64,000 nucleotides of DNA from an uncultured Paracoccaceae bacterium. GTDB lineage: Bacteria; Pseudomonadota; Alphaproteobacteria; Rhodobacterales; Rhodobacteraceae. The position numbers and the translations under genes were made by a program. The notes beneath the pieces are model-generated. The model did not search any database, was not told the DNA's origin, and was given only the letters and a program-made list of their open reading frames with translations. Shown here in pieces: positions 8,894 to 17,171 of this stretch. The DNA lies in NCBI GenBank assembly GCA_947492475.1, contig CANLNM010000008.1, positions 62,001-126,000 on the forward strand. The letters run 5' to 3'. Each line of letters begins with the position of its first letter. Positions within the stretch are counted from its first letter, which is position 1.

Positions 8894-8909
8894 CTGTACG
8901 GTCGTGCAG
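8894..8909. promoter_or_regulatory. Candidate operator in front of the BetI-like TetR gene
   Basis: CTGTAC and GTGCAG half-sites (one mismatch) flank a 4-base centre, 20 bases upstream of the TetR start. This is the usual place for an autoregulatory TetR operator. The evidence is symmetry and position only. Confidence 0.35.
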
Positions 8910-9102
8910 TAAGGTGATTCTCGCAAGCGAAATTGAGTTAACGAAAATGTGAATTTTTATCGTCCAAGCGGCGCGCAAAACGGCGGCATCATGGCAAAAC
9001 CAAAAGCCAAAGCAAAAATGAGACCAATTATTACTGTTTATTTTCAGTTGTGTAGGCGCATATTACTTAACTACTAAAGAATTAGTTTGACAGATGGGGC
9101 CT

Positions 9103-9129
9103 TTGCCGATGACATTAGGGCATCGGTAA
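9103..9129. promoter_or_regulatory. Inverted repeat in the glpV 5' region
   Basis: Arms TTGCCGATG (9103-9111) and CATCGGTAA (9121-9129) pair with one mismatch around a 9-base loop, 35 bases before the glpV start codon. It could be an operator or an mRNA hairpin just upstream of the ribosome binding site (GGGAGGAG at about 9151). No regulator can be assigned. Confidence 0.35.
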
Positions 9130-9163
9130 ATCCGATTACCAAAATCTCTAGGGAGGAGACGAG

Positions 9164-10900
9164 ATGCGTAAGTATCTTCTCTCCGCAGTGGCGGCGTCTG
9201 CCGTGATTGCGGGGTCCAATAGCGCTATGGCTGACGAAGCCGCAGCGACACGCTGGATTGATCAGGAATTCCAGCCATCGACGTTGACCAAAGACGAACA
9301 GATGGCAGAAATGCAGTGGTTCATCCAAGCCGCGCAGCCCTATGCTGGGATGGAAATCAACGTTCTGTCCGAAGGCATTCCAACACATAGCTACGAAAGC
9401 GAAGTGCTGGCACAGGCATTTGAAGAGATCACCGGCATTAAGGTGAACCATCAGATCCTAGGCGAAGGCGAAGTTGTTCAGGCTGTGCAAACACAAATGC
9501 AGACCGGGCGGAATCTTTATGACGCCTATGTCAACGACAGTGACCTGATCGGCACCCATTCACGCCTGCAATTGGCGCGTAACCTGACCGACTTTATGGC
9601 GGGCGAAGGGGCGGCTGTGACCAATCCGGGGCTGGATCTGGCTGACTTTATGGGCATTCAGTTCACCACTGGACCGGATGGCGATCTGTACCAGATGCCG
9701 GATCAGCAATTTGCCAACCTGTATTGGTTCCGCAAAGATTGGTTCGACCGGGAAGACCTGCAGGCGCAGTTCCGCGAAATCTACGGATATGATCTGGGTG
9801 TGCCGGTAAACTGGTCCGCCTACGAAGATATCGCTGAATTCTTTAGCGTGCATGTTCAGGAAATCGACGGCACCGCGATCTATGGTCACATGGATTACGG
9901 CAAACGTGCGCCTGACCTTGGCTGGCGGATGACCGATGCGTGGCTGTCTATGGCCGGTGCTGGGTCTGTTGGTGAACCAAATGGTGTGCCAATCGACGAA
10001 TGGGGCATCCGTATGGAAGAAGGCACCTGTAACCCCGTGGGCGCATCCGTGACCCGTGGTGGGGCTGCCAATGGTCCAGCTGCGGTTTATGCGATCCGCA
10101 AATGGGACGAATGGCTGCGCGCTTATGCACCTCCGGGTGCGGCGTCTTATGACTTTTATCAGTCATTGCCAGCATTGGCGCAGGGCAATGTCGCCCAGCA
10201 GATTTTCTGGTACACAGCGTTCACCGCTGACATGGTTGCCCCGCAATCCGCCGGTAACAACACAGTGGACGAAGAAGGCAATCCATTGTGGCGCATGGCC
10301 CCATCCCCGCATGGCCCCTATTGGCAAGAAGGCCAAAAAGTTGGCTATCAGGATGTTGGATCCTGGACCATTCTGAATTCGACCCCACTGGATCGTGCTC
10401 AGGCGGCTTGGCTTTATGCGCAATTCGTGGTGTCCAAAACTGTGGACGTGAAAAAATCCCATATTGGTCTGACCTTTATCCGGGATTCCACAATCAACCA
10501 CGAAAGCTTTACCGAACGTGCACCGCGTCTGGGCGGCTTGGTTGAATTCTATCGGTCCCCGGATCGGGTTGCGTGGTCGCCAACTGGCGTGAACGTGCCT
10601 GATTATCCAAAGCTGGCCCAGATTTGGTGGCAGCAGATTGGCGACGTGAACTCTGGGGCGTTTACCCCCCAAGAAGCCATGGATCGTCTGGCCGAAGAAA
10701 TGGACATCACCATGTCCCGTATGCAGGCCGCGGACGAAGCAGCCAATGTCTATGGCGGCTGTGGTCCACGTCTGAACGAAGAGCAGACTGCGGAATATTG
10801 GTATGAAAACGGTGGCGCTAAACCCCCGTTGGATAACGAAAAACCGCAAGGTGAAACCGTCAACTATGACGAACTCGTTGCCCGCTGGGCGTCAGAGTAA
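9164..10900 (+). CDS. glpV: Glycerol ABC transporter substrate-binding protein
   Basis: A 578-residue periplasmic solute-binding protein. A Sec signal peptide (MRKYLLSAVAASAVIAGSNS, cleavage after AMA near residue 23) precedes the mature protein. The sequence around ISVLSEGIP-like VLSEGIPTHSYESEVL, the DLYQMPDQQFANLYWFRKDWF stretch and the large size match the glycerol-binding proteins of the Rhizobium GlpSTPQV system rather than ordinary sugar-binding proteins. A strong GGGAGGAG ribosome binding site precedes the ATG. It is the first gene of glpV-S-T-P-Q-DUF2160. A strong RNA hairpin follows it, which would allow higher expression than the membrane subunits. Confidence 0.88.
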   Translation: MRKYLLSAVAASAVIAGSNSAMADEAAATRWIDQEFQPSTLTKDEQMAEMQWFIQAAQPYAGMEINVLSEGIPTHSYESEVLAQAFEEITGIKVNHQILGEGEVVQAVQTQMQTGRNLYDAYVNDSDLIGTHSRLQLARNLTDFMAGEGAAVTNPGLDLADFMGIQFTTGPDGDLYQMPDQQFANLYWFRKDWFDREDLQAQFREIYGYDLGVPVNWSAYEDIAEFFSVHVQEIDGTAIYGHMDYGKRAPDLGWRMTDAWLSMAGAGSVGEPNGVPIDEWGIRMEEGTCNPVGASVTRGGAANGPAAVYAIRKWDEWLRAYAPPGAASYDFYQSLPALAQGNVAQQIFWYTAFTADMVAPQSAGNNTVDEEGNPLWRMAPSPHGPYWQEGQKVGYQDVGSWTILNSTPLDRAQAAWLYAQFVVSKTVDVKKSHIGLTFIRDSTINHESFTERAPRLGGLVEFYRSPDRVAWSPTGVNVPDYPKLAQIWWQQIGDVNSGAFTPQEAMDRLAEEMDITMSRMQAADEAANVYGGCGPRLNEEQTAEYWYENGGAKPPLDNEKPQGETVNYDELVARWASE

Positions 10901-10938
10901 CCTTCCCTGATCGGCGTATTTCTTCCTGCGCCGACATC

Positions 10939-10962
10939 GGCTGGGGCTTAGCGGCCCCAGCC
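10939..10962 (+). other. Strong RNA hairpin between glpV and glpS
   Basis: GGCTGGGGC (10939-10947) and GCCCCAGCC (10954-10962) form a perfect 9-base GC-rich stem with a 6-base loop. There is no U-tract. A weaker 6-base stem (10911-10916 with 10929-10934) lies just upstream. Such hairpins after binding-protein genes often protect the upstream message or attenuate the downstream genes, as between malE and malF; that role is inferred. Confidence 0.55.
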
Positions 10963-11024
10963 ACAACCGCCGCAAAGTCGGCCAGATCATGCACGCGACC
11001 GCAACAGGTCACGCAAAGGTTCCC

Positions 11025-12098
11025 ATGTCACTGCACGTAAAAAACATCACCAAACATGTCGCAGGCCAGGTCCATATCAAGCCGACCACGCTTGAACTGG
11101 AGACCGGCCACTTCAATGTTTTGCTAGGCCAGACCGGCGCAGGTAAAACGTCCCTGATTAAAATGATGGCTGGGCTGGATCCCATCGCTGACGGCCAGAT
11201 TTTCATGGATGGTCAGGACGTTACCGCGCTGAGCACCCAAAAACGCAACATCAGCCTCGTGCATCAGTTTTTCGTAAACTACGCGCATATGAGCGTTTAC
11301 GACAACATCGCGTCGCCGCTGAAAGTGGCCGGAATGGCCAAATCTGAAATCCAAGGCCGTGTCGAAGAGGCGGCGGATATTTTGCAATTGCGCCCGATGC
11401 TGAACCGGCGCCCGCATGAATTGTCGGGTGGGCAGCAGCAGCGGACCGCCTTGGCGCGGGCGATTGCCAAAGAAAGCCGCGCGGTGTTTCTGGACGAACC
11501 GCTGGCCAATCTGGACTACAAACTGCGCGAAGAATTGCGCGAACAGCTGCCCGAATTGTTCAAAGGCCGCGGCGCGGTAGTGGTTTACGCCACATCCGAA
11601 CCCGAAGAGGCGCTGTTGCTGGGCGGCTATACGGGGCTGATGGATGACGGCGTTGTCACCCAGTTCGGTCCCACCGCCGAAATTTACCGCCGCCCTGGTT
11701 CCCTGTTGGCCGCCAGCGTGTTTTCCGACCCGCCGATCAACGTGGCCAAGGTCGTCAAACAAGGCGACCGGATCATCATGGGGCAGGTGTCTTGGGATGC
11801 CACTGGCGCAGCCCGGACCCTGTCAGATGGCGAATATGCCATGGCCGTGCGCCCGCACCACGTCACGCCCGTGCCAACGGACGTCAACATCGTCGCGCTG
11901 AATGGGCATGTGTTGGTGACAGAATTATCCGGGTCCGAAAGTTCGGCCCATTTCCAAATGGCGGATGACGCTTGGGTTTCGTTGTCCCACGGCGTGCATC
12001 CGTATGAAACCGGCGAAGATCACCCGTTTTACCTCGATCCGACGGCCTGTTTCTACTTTGCCCCCGATGGCACCCGCGTCACAGGAGAGACTCTCTGA
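11025..12098 (+). CDS. glpS: Glycerol ABC transporter ATPase 1 (lacks switch histidine)
   Basis: A 357-residue ABC ATPase of the sugar-importer type. Walker A GQTGAGKT (35-42), Q-loop VHQFF (79-83), intact signature LSGGQQQR (133-140) and Walker B VFLDEP (154-159) are present. At the H-loop, where partners read VTHD, it reads ATSEP (Ser191), so the switch histidine is missing. A C-terminal TOBE-type regulatory domain follows. ATG at 11025 gives the conserved N-terminus; an upstream ATG at 10989 would add 12 residues. The stop overlaps the glpT start as TGATG. Confidence 0.87.
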   Translation: MSLHVKNITKHVAGQVHIKPTTLELETGHFNVLLGQTGAGKTSLIKMMAGLDPIADGQIFMDGQDVTALSTQKRNISLVHQFFVNYAHMSVYDNIASPLKVAGMAKSEIQGRVEEAADILQLRPMLNRRPHELSGGQQQRTALARAIAKESRAVFLDEPLANLDYKLREELREQLPELFKGRGAVVVYATSEPEEALLLGGYTGLMDDGVVTQFGPTAEIYRRPGSLLAASVFSDPPINVAKVVKQGDRIIMGQVSWDATGAARTLSDGEYAMAVRPHHVTPVPTDVNIVALNGHVLVTELSGSESSAHFQMADDAWVSLSHGVHPYETGEDHPFYLDPTACFYFAPDGTRVTGETL

Positions 12099-13183
12099 TG
12101 GCTAAGATCACCCTATCCAAATTGCGGCATTCCTATATGCCCAACCCGAAATCACCGGCGGATTACGCGCTAAAGGAAATCGATCTGGATTGGTCCGATG
12201 GGGGCGCTTATGCGCTGCTTGGTCCATCTGGATGCGGCAAATCCACGTTGCTGAACATCATTTCAGGCCTACTGGTCCCGTCAGAAGGCCAGATCCTGTT
12301 TGACGGCCAGGAGGTGACTGCGTTGCCCCCGGATCAGCGCAACATTGCGCAGGTTTTTCAGTTCCCGGTCATCTACGACACGATGAGCGTTTACGACAAT
12401 CTGGCCTTTCCGTTGCGCAATCGCGGTGTGGATGAGGCAACGATCAAAACCCGCGTCACCGAAATCGCAGAAATGTTAGAAGTGACCGACATGCTGGGCA
12501 CCCGTGCCGCCGGTCTGTCGCCTGATAACAAACAGAAAATTTCAATGGGGCGTGGATTGGTGCGCGACGACGTGAATGTCGTGATGTTTGATGAACCGCT
12601 GACAGTGATCGATCCGCATCTGAAATGGAAACTACGATCCAAGCTAAAGGAACTGCATCAAAAAGTGCGCGCCACGATGATCTACGTGACCCACGATCAG
12701 ACCGAAGCGCTGACATTTGCGGATCAGGTGGTGGTGATGCAAGACGGTGAAATCGTCCAAATCGGCACCCCGGTTGAGCTGTTTGATCGGCCCGCGCATA
12801 CCTTTGTGGGGCATTTCATCGGATCGCCCGGCATGAACGTTCTGGATGTTGAATTGCGCGACGGTGGCGCCTTTTTCCAAGGCAATCATGTGCCATTGGA
12901 AGGACCGATGCTGGACCATGATGGCGCGCCGCAAATCGGAGTGCGTCCTGAATTTGTATCGCTGTCTGATGCAGGCCTGCCCGCAACCGTACACAAAGTG
13001 GCCGATGTCGGTCGTCACAACGTCGTCGAAGCGATGGTCGGTGACGTTCCCGTCAAGGCCGTCACAAATGGCGCGGCCCCCAATCCGGGCGACGCTGTGC
13101 ATCTTAACTTCAAAACATCCCAGACCCGGCTTTATCGCGGGGGATGGCTGGCGAGCCAAGCCAATCAGGAGGCAGGCCAATGA
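12098..13183 (+). CDS. glpT: Glycerol ABC transporter ATPase 2 (degenerate signature)
   Basis: A 361-residue ABC ATPase that pairs with GlpS. Walker A GPSGCGKS (42-49), Q-loop VFQF, Walker B VVMFDEP (161-167) and H-loop VTHD (His199) are intact. The signature motif is not LSGGQ but LSPDN (140-144). A TOBE-type C-terminal domain is present. With GlpS it would form one complete ATP site (this Walker A/B/His plus the GlpS signature) and one degenerate site. The start overlaps the glpS stop and the stop overlaps the glpP start (ATGA). This protein is unrelated to the E. coli GlpT antiporter. Confidence 0.87.
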   Translation: MAKITLSKLRHSYMPNPKSPADYALKEIDLDWSDGGAYALLGPSGCGKSTLLNIISGLLVPSEGQILFDGQEVTALPPDQRNIAQVFQFPVIYDTMSVYDNLAFPLRNRGVDEATIKTRVTEIAEMLEVTDMLGTRAAGLSPDNKQKISMGRGLVRDDVNVVMFDEPLTVIDPHLKWKLRSKLKELHQKVRATMIYVTHDQTEALTFADQVVVMQDGEIVQIGTPVELFDRPAHTFVGHFIGSPGMNVLDVELRDGGAFFQGNHVPLEGPMLDHDGAPQIGVRPEFVSLSDAGLPATVHKVADVGRHNVVEAMVGDVPVKAVTNGAAPNPGDAVHLNFKTSQTRLYRGGWLASQANQEAGQ

Positions 13184-14043
13184 AAACTCAAAACCAAAAG
13201 GCATGGTTCTTTGTCCTGCCGGTGCTGATCTTGGTCGCGTTCAATGCGCTGATCCCAATGATGACCGTGGTGAATTATTCCGTGCAGGAAACCTTCGGCA
13301 ACAACGTGTTTTTCTGGGAAGGCCTGCGCTGGTTCGAAGAATTGCTGAATTCAGACCGGTTCCACGCCGCATTGGGGCGTCAGTTCCTGTTCACCGGCAT
13401 CATTCTGGCGATCGAAATCCCGCTGGGGATCATCATTGCGCTGTCCATGCCCCGTCAGGGATTTTGGGTGCCGGTTTGTTTGATCCTGATGGCATTGCCG
13501 ATGCTGATCCCGTGGAACGTTGTCGGTGCGATGTGGAATATCTTTGCGCTGCCTGACATTGGGTTGCTGGGGTATCTGATGAACCACACGCTGGGCATCG
13601 ATTATGACATGACCCAGAACCCGCTGGCCGCCTGGGCGACCATTGTGACCATGGATGTCTGGCACTGGACGTCGCTGGTGGTGTTGCTGTCATATGCCGG
13701 TTTGGTGTCCATCCCGGACGCCTATTACCAAGCCGCCAAAATCGACGGCGCATCCAACTGGTCTGTGTTCAGGTATATCCAATTGCCGAAAATGAAACAG
13801 GTGCTGACCATCGCGATCCTGTTGCGGTTCATGGACAGTTTCAACATCTACACCGAACCCTTTGTTCTGACCGGCGGTGGGCCGGGCAATTCGACCACAT
13901 TGCTGTCGATTGATCTGGTGAAAATCGCCTTGGGTCAGTTCGATCTGGGTCCGGCTGCGGCGATGTCGCTGATCTACTTTGCCATTACGCTGCTTGTCAG
14001 CTGGCTGTTCTACACACTTATGACCAAGGATGACGACCAATGA
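13180..14043 (+). CDS. glpP: Glycerol ABC transporter permease 1
   Basis: A 287-residue inner-membrane permease of the MalF/UgpA class with about six hydrophobic segments. The cytoplasmic EAA loop (YYQAAKIDGASNWSVFRYIQLPKM) near residue 190 docks the ATPases. ATG at 13180 overlaps the glpT stop and is preceded by AGGAGG; an open upstream extension of 12 codons is ignored. Followed by glpQ with an ATGA overlap. Confidence 0.9.
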   Translation: MKTQNQKAWFFVLPVLILVAFNALIPMMTVVNYSVQETFGNNVFFWEGLRWFEELLNSDRFHAALGRQFLFTGIILAIEIPLGIIIALSMPRQGFWVPVCLILMALPMLIPWNVVGAMWNIFALPDIGLLGYLMNHTLGIDYDMTQNPLAAWATIVTMDVWHWTSLVVLLSYAGLVSIPDAYYQAAKIDGASNWSVFRYIQLPKMKQVLTIAILLRFMDSFNIYTEPFVLTGGGPGNSTTLLSIDLVKIALGQFDLGPAAAMSLIYFAITLLVSWLFYTLMTKDDDQ

Positions 14044-14837
14044 AGAAGCGTAGTCTGATCCCGATCTTTTATATCCTGTTTCTGCTGTTGCCGATCTATT
14101 GGCTTGTCGCCATGAGCTTTAAGACAACCAACGAAATCCTGTCTGGGTTTTCGCTGTTCCCGCAGACATTCACGATCGACAATTACGTCACTATCTTTAC
14201 CGATCCAACGTGGTATTGGGGCTATATCAACTCGATCATTTATGTGTCGCTGAACACGGTGATTTCGATCGCAGTTGCCCTGCCAGCCGCCTATGCATTT
14301 TCACGCTATCGGTTTCTGGGCGACAAAACATTGTTCTTTTGGCTGCTGACCAACCGGATGGCCCCGGCGGCGGTGTTTGCGTTGCCTTTCTTTCAGCTCT
14401 ATTCGGCTGTGGGATTGTTTGACACGCATCTGGCGGTGGCCTTGGCGCATGCCTTGTTCAACATCCCGCTGGCGGTCTGGATCCTTGAGGGCTTTATGGG
14501 CGGCGTGCCCAAGGAATTGGACGAAACCGCCTATGTGGACGGCTATTCCTTCCCCCGATTCTTTGCGACGATATTTTTGCCGTCAATCAAGGCAGGTGTT
14601 GGCGTTGCGGCGTTCTTTTGCTTCATGTTTTCGTGGGTCGAATTGCTGTTGGCCAAGACACTGACAGCCGTGGAGGCCAAGCCGATTGCCGCCACCATGA
14701 CCAAAACCGCGTCCTCTGCTGGATATGAGCTGGGCCTGTTGGCTGCGGCGGGGACGCTCACCATTATTCCGGGCGCGATTGTGATCTATTTCGTGCGCAA
14801 CTACATCGCCAAGGGCTTTGCCCTGGGAAGGGTTTGA
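14040..14837 (+). CDS. glpQ: Glycerol ABC transporter permease 2
   Basis: A 265-residue permease of the MalG/UgpE class. It has about six membrane segments and an EAA-like loop (ELDETAYVDGYSFPRFFATIFLPSIKAG) around residues 160-187. It overlaps glpP by 4 bases. Order and pairing match the rhizobial glycerol importer. Unrelated to the E. coli glycerophosphodiesterase also called GlpQ. Confidence 0.9.
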   Translation: MKKRSLIPIFYILFLLLPIYWLVAMSFKTTNEILSGFSLFPQTFTIDNYVTIFTDPTWYWGYINSIIYVSLNTVISIAVALPAAYAFSRYRFLGDKTLFFWLLTNRMAPAAVFALPFFQLYSAVGLFDTHLAVALAHALFNIPLAVWILEGFMGGVPKELDETAYVDGYSFPRFFATIFLPSIKAGVGVAAFFCFMFSWVELLLAKTLTAVEAKPIAATMTKTASSAGYELGLLAAAGTLTIIPGAIVIYFVRNYIAKGFALGRV

Positions 14838-14838
14838 T

Positions 14839-15117
14839 ATGTTTAACTGGATGGCATGGACGTGGCCGACCGCGTTGTTTTTCATCGGGATTTTCACCGC
14901 AATGGCGATTATCACCATGATCGAAATCCGCTATCCCGGCACGTCAGAACGCAAAGGCGCGCTGGGCCTGACCACCACCCGCGGCGACCGGCTCTTCCTG
15001 TCGCTGCTGGGCACGGCTTATATCTTTCTGGCGTGGTTGTTGTTCTTTGGAATGCCGCTTTGGGCACCACTGGGGATCAGCATCTGTTGGGGCGTTTTCT
15101 GCTTCTTTAAAGTGTAA
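14839..15117 (+). CDS. DUF2160 small membrane protein of the glycerol importer operon
   Basis: A 92-residue protein with two hydrophobic segments (about residues 5-30 and 55-85) separated by a basic loop containing RYPGTSERKGALGLTTTRGDRLFLSLLG. DUF2160 proteins regularly accompany glycerol ABC importers, but their function is not established. ATG at 14839 starts 1 base after the glpQ stop; a start at 14818 inside glpQ is unlikely. Last gene of the operon. Confidence 0.82.
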   Translation: MFNWMAWTWPTALFFIGIFTAMAIITMIEIRYPGTSERKGALGLTTTRGDRLFLSLLGTAYIFLAWLLFFGMPLWAPLGISICWGVFCFFKV

Positions 15118-15136
15118 AACGCAAAATTCTGGAAAA

Positions 15137-15150
15137 ACGAAAGTTTTCGT
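15137..15150. promoter_or_regulatory. Candidate BlaI-type operator
   Basis: ACGAAA and TTTCGT arms, perfectly symmetrical with a 2-base centre, lie 31 bases before the first start codon of the BlaI-family gene. BlaI/MecI repressors bind short dyads in their own promoters, so this is the best local candidate. The sequence differs from the TACA/TGTA cores of Gram-positive sites. Confidence 0.4.
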
Positions 15151-15181
15151 ATTAAAAGAATAGTGGGGACGAGCAGAATAA

Positions 15182-15595
15182 GTGATGACGGGACAGATAA
15201 TGCGGACCAAGCGTAAGAGTGAGTTTTTAACCGAGGTTGAACTGGAGTTCATGACTGAACTGTGGGCCTTGGGGCAGGGGTCCGTGCGCGATGTGCTCGC
15301 GCGATTGGCCCCGGAACGCAATCTTGCTTATACGTCTGCCGCCACGATCCTGCGCATCATGGAACAAAAGGAATTTGTCACCAGCGAAAAGGACGGGAAA
15401 ACGTTCATCTATCGCCCTGCATTGGCGAAAAATGAATATCAGTCGCGCACATTGCGTGATCTGTCAGATAAATTGTTTGACGGAACCCCGGCATCATTGG
15501 TGGCACGTTTGGTAGACGATCAAGGAATGTCCGAAGAGACATTAGAGGAGATACGGGCGCTTCTGGATAGGAGATTGACCGACCATGATCATTGA
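15182..15595 (+). CDS. BlaI/MecI/CopY-family transcriptional repressor
   Basis: A 137-residue winged-helix repressor. The sequence LTEVELEFMTELWALGQGSVRDVLARL followed by LAYTSAATILRIMEQKEFVTSEKDGKTFIYRPAL is the classical BlaI/MecI winged helix (residues about 15-85). The C-terminal helices would dimerise and carry the cleavage site. Possible starts are GTG 15182, ATG 15185 or ATG 15200; none has a strong ribosome binding site. It overlaps the M56 protease gene by 11 bases, so the two are a regulator/sensor pair. Confidence 0.85.
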   Translation: MMTGQIMRTKRKSEFLTEVELEFMTELWALGQGSVRDVLARLAPERNLAYTSAATILRIMEQKEFVTSEKDGKTFIYRPALAKNEYQSRTLRDLSDKLFDGTPASLVARLVDDQGMSEETLEEIRALLDRRLTDHDH

Positions 15596-16706
15596 GAGTT
15601 TGCTGAGCGTCTATCTGGATGTGAATATCGTGCTGATATTTGCAGCGGTCATTTGGTTTGGAACCAAACACCTGTTGGCAAAATCGCGATTGAAACATGC
15701 GTTTCTGGCGCAACTTCAAATGCTCTATGCGGTGCTTCTAACGGTGGCCCTTACGCCGGTTATCCTGTTTGGGTTTGAAACCCTTCGTCAATCTGGCCTG
15801 CTTGGGTCAACGACAACGTTCAATCTCTCTGATTTTGTTGTGTCCCAATATCTGAACGGCAATATCGCCCTTGCGCCAACGCAGTTCCAGAAATTGCTGA
15901 TGCTGCGCAGTGAACTGACCCAAGATATCATGACGATGTCTACCCCGCTTGCTCAGATGATTGTGGGCGTTGGGGTGCTTGGCTTTGGTTATTGCATGGC
16001 CAAAACCCTATTTAATGCGTGCAAGATTAGCCGCTTGATTTCGCGGGCCTATGTTCTGCGTCGCCATGGTCATGTGGATGTGCGAGTCACGCATGAAATT
16101 GGTGTGCCATTTTCCACCCGTGGGCTGTGGCGCCATTATGTGGTGCTTCCGACGACCATTCTGGCGCAATCAAACGATGCCCGTGTGGCCGTCAGTCACG
16201 AATTGCAACATGTCCGGCAACGGGATTTGGCGTGGGAAATCATCCTTGAAACGCTGCGCCCTGTGTTTTTCTGGAACCCGGCATTTTCGCTGATGAAACG
16301 CGAGGTGGAAAAGTTCCGTGAACTGGCCTGTGATCAACAGGTGCTGTCGCATAAGCCGTTCTCGGTCAAAGAATATTGCGATTGTCTGCTGCGTGTCTGC
16401 CGCGCAAGTTTGGGCCACCGCCGGAACCAGCTGATGTCACACAGCGTGCCTTTTGCGCATCTCGATCAAAGCACACGAGGCCATGGCTCCAAAAGCTTTC
16501 TTAAACGTCGGGTGTTGTCGATGCTGGCCTTGACCCGCAATCCGGGCGGCGCTGTGACCTTGGTTTTGATGCTGTCGGTGATGGTGTCGGTGACCACAAT
16601 GACGATCATTGCCCAACCTGCCAGCGGCTGGAGCCAGGACAGATTGATGTTGTCGACAATCGTCAATCTAGAACGACTGGAAATGCGCAACAGTTCTGGA
16701 AACTAA
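15585..16706 (+). CDS. M56-family (BlaR1/MecR1-like) membrane metallopeptidase
   Basis: A 373-residue integral membrane zinc protease. There are hydrophobic segments near 10-28, 45-65, 122-142 and 320-345. The zinc motif HELQH is at 205-209, with the downstream glutamate ligand in FRELACD. In BlaR1 such proteins sense a ligand and cleave the BlaI repressor. This one ends shortly after the last membrane segment and has no penicillin-binding sensor domain, so the signal must be something else. No beta-lactamase gene is nearby. Coupled to the upstream repressor gene. Confidence 0.82.
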   Translation: MIIESLLSVYLDVNIVLIFAAVIWFGTKHLLAKSRLKHAFLAQLQMLYAVLLTVALTPVILFGFETLRQSGLLGSTTTFNLSDFVVSQYLNGNIALAPTQFQKLLMLRSELTQDIMTMSTPLAQMIVGVGVLGFGYCMAKTLFNACKISRLISRAYVLRRHGHVDVRVTHEIGVPFSTRGLWRHYVVLPTTILAQSNDARVAVSHELQHVRQRDLAWEIILETLRPVFFWNPAFSLMKREVEKFRELACDQQVLSHKPFSVKEYCDCLLRVCRASLGHRRNQLMSHSVPFAHLDQSTRGHGSKSFLKRRVLSMLALTRNPGGAVTLVLMLSVMVSVTTMTIIAQPASGWSQDRLMLSTIVNLERLEMRNSSGN

Positions 16707-16712
16707 GCGTTT

Positions 16713-17168
16713 TTACACCCTTGGCAGGGCTTTGCGTTTGATCATGGCCCGCAAGGCAAAGCTTGTGCTCATGGAATTGATGCCCTGAACGCGCATCAAA
16801 CGATGTTCCAGAAAATCATTGAACCCGGCTAGATCCTTGGCGACGACCTTTAGTAAAATGTCACCAACGCCGCTCATTAAATGGCATTCCATCACTTCGT
16901 CAAACACCGAAATTGCGCGTTCAAAGGATTGAACGACATCTGCCGATTGTCGATCCAACCGCACGGAAATGAACGCTGTAACCGGCAGGCCTAGTTTGTC
17001 CTGAGACACGTCAGCGCCGTAGCCCGTGATGATTTCATTGGTCTCTAACATGGCAACCCGGCGCGCACAGGGCGTTGCGGTTAGTCCGACCCGATCTGCC
17101 AATTCACCGATCTTGATGCGGCCTTCTTCTTGTAGAATCCGCAGAATTTTTTGATCGTAGTCGTCCAT
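16713..17168 (-). CDS. Lrp/AsnC-family regulator
   Basis: A 151-residue feast/famine regulator. The N-terminal helix-turn-helix (ILRILQEEGRIKIGELADRVGLTATPCARRVAML) occupies residues 8-41 and the RAM ligand-binding domain the rest. It is divergent from the Leu/Phe/Val dehydrogenase gene with 119 bases between starts, the arrangement of BkdR/LdhR-type regulators that respond to a branched-chain or aromatic amino acid. Target and ligand are inferred from position. Confidence 0.88.
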   Translation of the reverse strand: MDDYDQKILRILQEEGRIKIGELADRVGLTATPCARRVAMLETNEIITGYGADVSQDKLGLPVTAFISVRLDRQSADVVQSFERAISVFDEVMECHLMSGVGDILLKVVAKDLAGFNDFLEHRLMRVQGINSMSTSFALRAMIKRKALPRV

Positions 17169-17171
17169 TTT

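Noticed and set aside
10163-10849. 228-residue minus-strand open frame
   Set aside because: Antisense to glpV, with no family features; the plus-strand gene has signal peptide and ribosome binding site.
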